From: Lentisphaerota bacterium
GTDB lineage: Bacteria > Verrucomicrobiota > Kiritimatiellia > RFP12 > UBA1067
DNA: 7,032 nucleotides
Assembly: GCA_022839525.1 (NCBI GenBank)
Contig: JALHET010000096.1
Span: 1-7,032, forward strand
Reading direction: 5' to 3'
The position numbers and the translations under genes were made by a program. The stretch's first letter is position 1. Each line of letters begins with the position of its first letter. Below, piece after piece: positions 6,504-7,032 of the stretch. The notes beneath the pieces were generated by a model. That model was not told the DNA's origin. It saw only the letters and a list, made by a program, of their open reading frames with translations, and searched no databases.

Positions 6504-7032
6504 AGTGTTTGCTGTGGGGCCGAAGGGCCATTCGCCATATGGGGTGAGGTGTTGGTTTTCCGGGGGTGCCCGTCGCAGGAAGTGTATCGTTCTTCGAGCA
6601 CCGTTTTGTAGCGGTCACGCGCCTCACGCAGCAACGTTTCGGTGGTGTCCCAATCGATGCAGGCGTCGGTGACCGATTGTCCCGGGCGGAGCAAGGCCGG
6701 GTCTTTGGGCATGGGCTGGCACCCTCCTTCGAGGTGACTCTCGAGCATGAACCCGCGGATGGAGCGGTTCCCTTTTTCAATCTGGGAAAGAAGGTCTTTC
6801 ATCACGATCCCTTGCCGTTCCGGATGCTTGCCGGAGTTACCGTGGCTGCAGTCGACAATGATCTGGACCGGCAAATGTGCGGCCCGCAAGGCGGTTTCGC
6901 AGAAAGCGATGCTTTCGGCATCGTAATTGGGACGCTTGCCGCCGCGCAAGACAATGTGCGGATAGGAATTGCCGGTTGTGCTGAAAACTGCGGGCAGACC
7001 GTCTTCGGTGACACCGAGGAAATGGTGGAACC
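6500..7032 (-). CDS. aroF/G/H: Type I 3-deoxy-7-phosphoheptulonate (DAHP) synthase, N-terminal part outside the window
   Basis: The enzyme condenses phosphoenolpyruvate and erythrose-4-phosphate, the first step of the shikimate pathway. The frame is open from the window edge (first full codon 7030-7028) to TGA 6502-6500, giving 176 residues that correspond to E. coli AroG from about residue 206. It reads [10 protein letters not shown], then PHIVLRGGK with the PEP-binding Arg29 (Arg234 in AroG), DCSHGNSGK with metal ligand His63, MLESHLEGG with metal ligand Glu97, and VTDACIDW with metal ligand Asp122. The Cys ligand and the feedback-inhibitor site are in the missing part, so the AroF, AroG or AroH class (Tyr-, Phe- or Trp-sensitive) cannot be told. 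The gene context suggests a Trp link. Past the usual C-terminus there are about 30 extra residues rich in Thr, Ser, Pro and Asn, ending at the trpB overlap. This would be the upstream member of a DAHP synthase-trpB-trpA operon. Confidence 0.94.
   Translation of the reverse strand, partial: FHHFLGVTEDGLPAVFSTTGNSYPHIVLRGGKRPNYDAESIAFCETALRAAHLPVQIIVDCSHGNSGKHPERQGIVMKDLLSQIEKGNRSIRGFMLESHLEGGCQPMPKDPALLRPGQSVTDACIDWDTTETLLREARDRYKTVLEERYTSCDGHPRKTNTSPHMANGPSAPQQTL

Noticed and set aside
6511..6530. GGCC-GAAG-GGCC hairpin just ahead of trpB
   Set aside because: A four-pair stem inside coding sequence with no T run is too weak to call a terminator or attenuator.

Overview
The window holds seven genes: two on the + strand (left end to 1896) and five on the - strand (1968 to right end). 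The two groups converge on a 71-base gap. Coding density is high and the DNA is moderately GC-rich. No RNA gene, mobile element, CRISPR array or sizeable gene-free stretch was seen; the longest gap is 90 bases (4351-4440). The pairing of two secreted-type SGNH esterases (one DUF4886-like, one with a GxDLY-type N-terminal domain) and a NagA of the short 'PGFIDLQVNG' type suggests a polysaccharide-degrading bacterium of the PVC group (Verrucomicrobiota, Kiritimatiellota or Lentisphaerota). Bacteroidota is a weaker alternative. This placement is inference; no marker gene settles it.

Left part (+ strand): the 3' end of a DUF4886-like SGNH hydrolase, then 31 bases, then a complete exported GxDLY/SGNH esterase. 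They look co-transcribed and probably remove acyl groups from glycans outside the cytoplasm.

Middle (- strand): rarA (AAA+ clamp-loader-like ATPase acting at stalled replication forks), followed after 40 bases by nagA (GlcNAc-6-phosphate deacetylase). rarA has a recognisable sigma70-like promoter candidate in the 90 bases behind trpA. A perfect 10-base palindrome lies at the predicted transcription start. The NagA appears to be a bare TIM barrel without the usual small beta-sandwich domain.

Right part (- strand): the 3' part of a type I DAHP synthase, then trpB and trpA. This joins the first committed step of aromatic synthesis to the last two reactions of tryptophan synthesis. The DAHP synthase stop and trpB start share an ATGA overlap, and the DAHP synthase carries an unusual C-terminal tail of about 30 residues.

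Most of the window is ordinary housekeeping metabolism and repair. I found no convincing new multi-gene system. The items most worth checking are the rarA palindrome-promoter arrangement, the minimal NagA, the DAHP synthase tail with its coupling to trpB, and the tandem SGNH pair.
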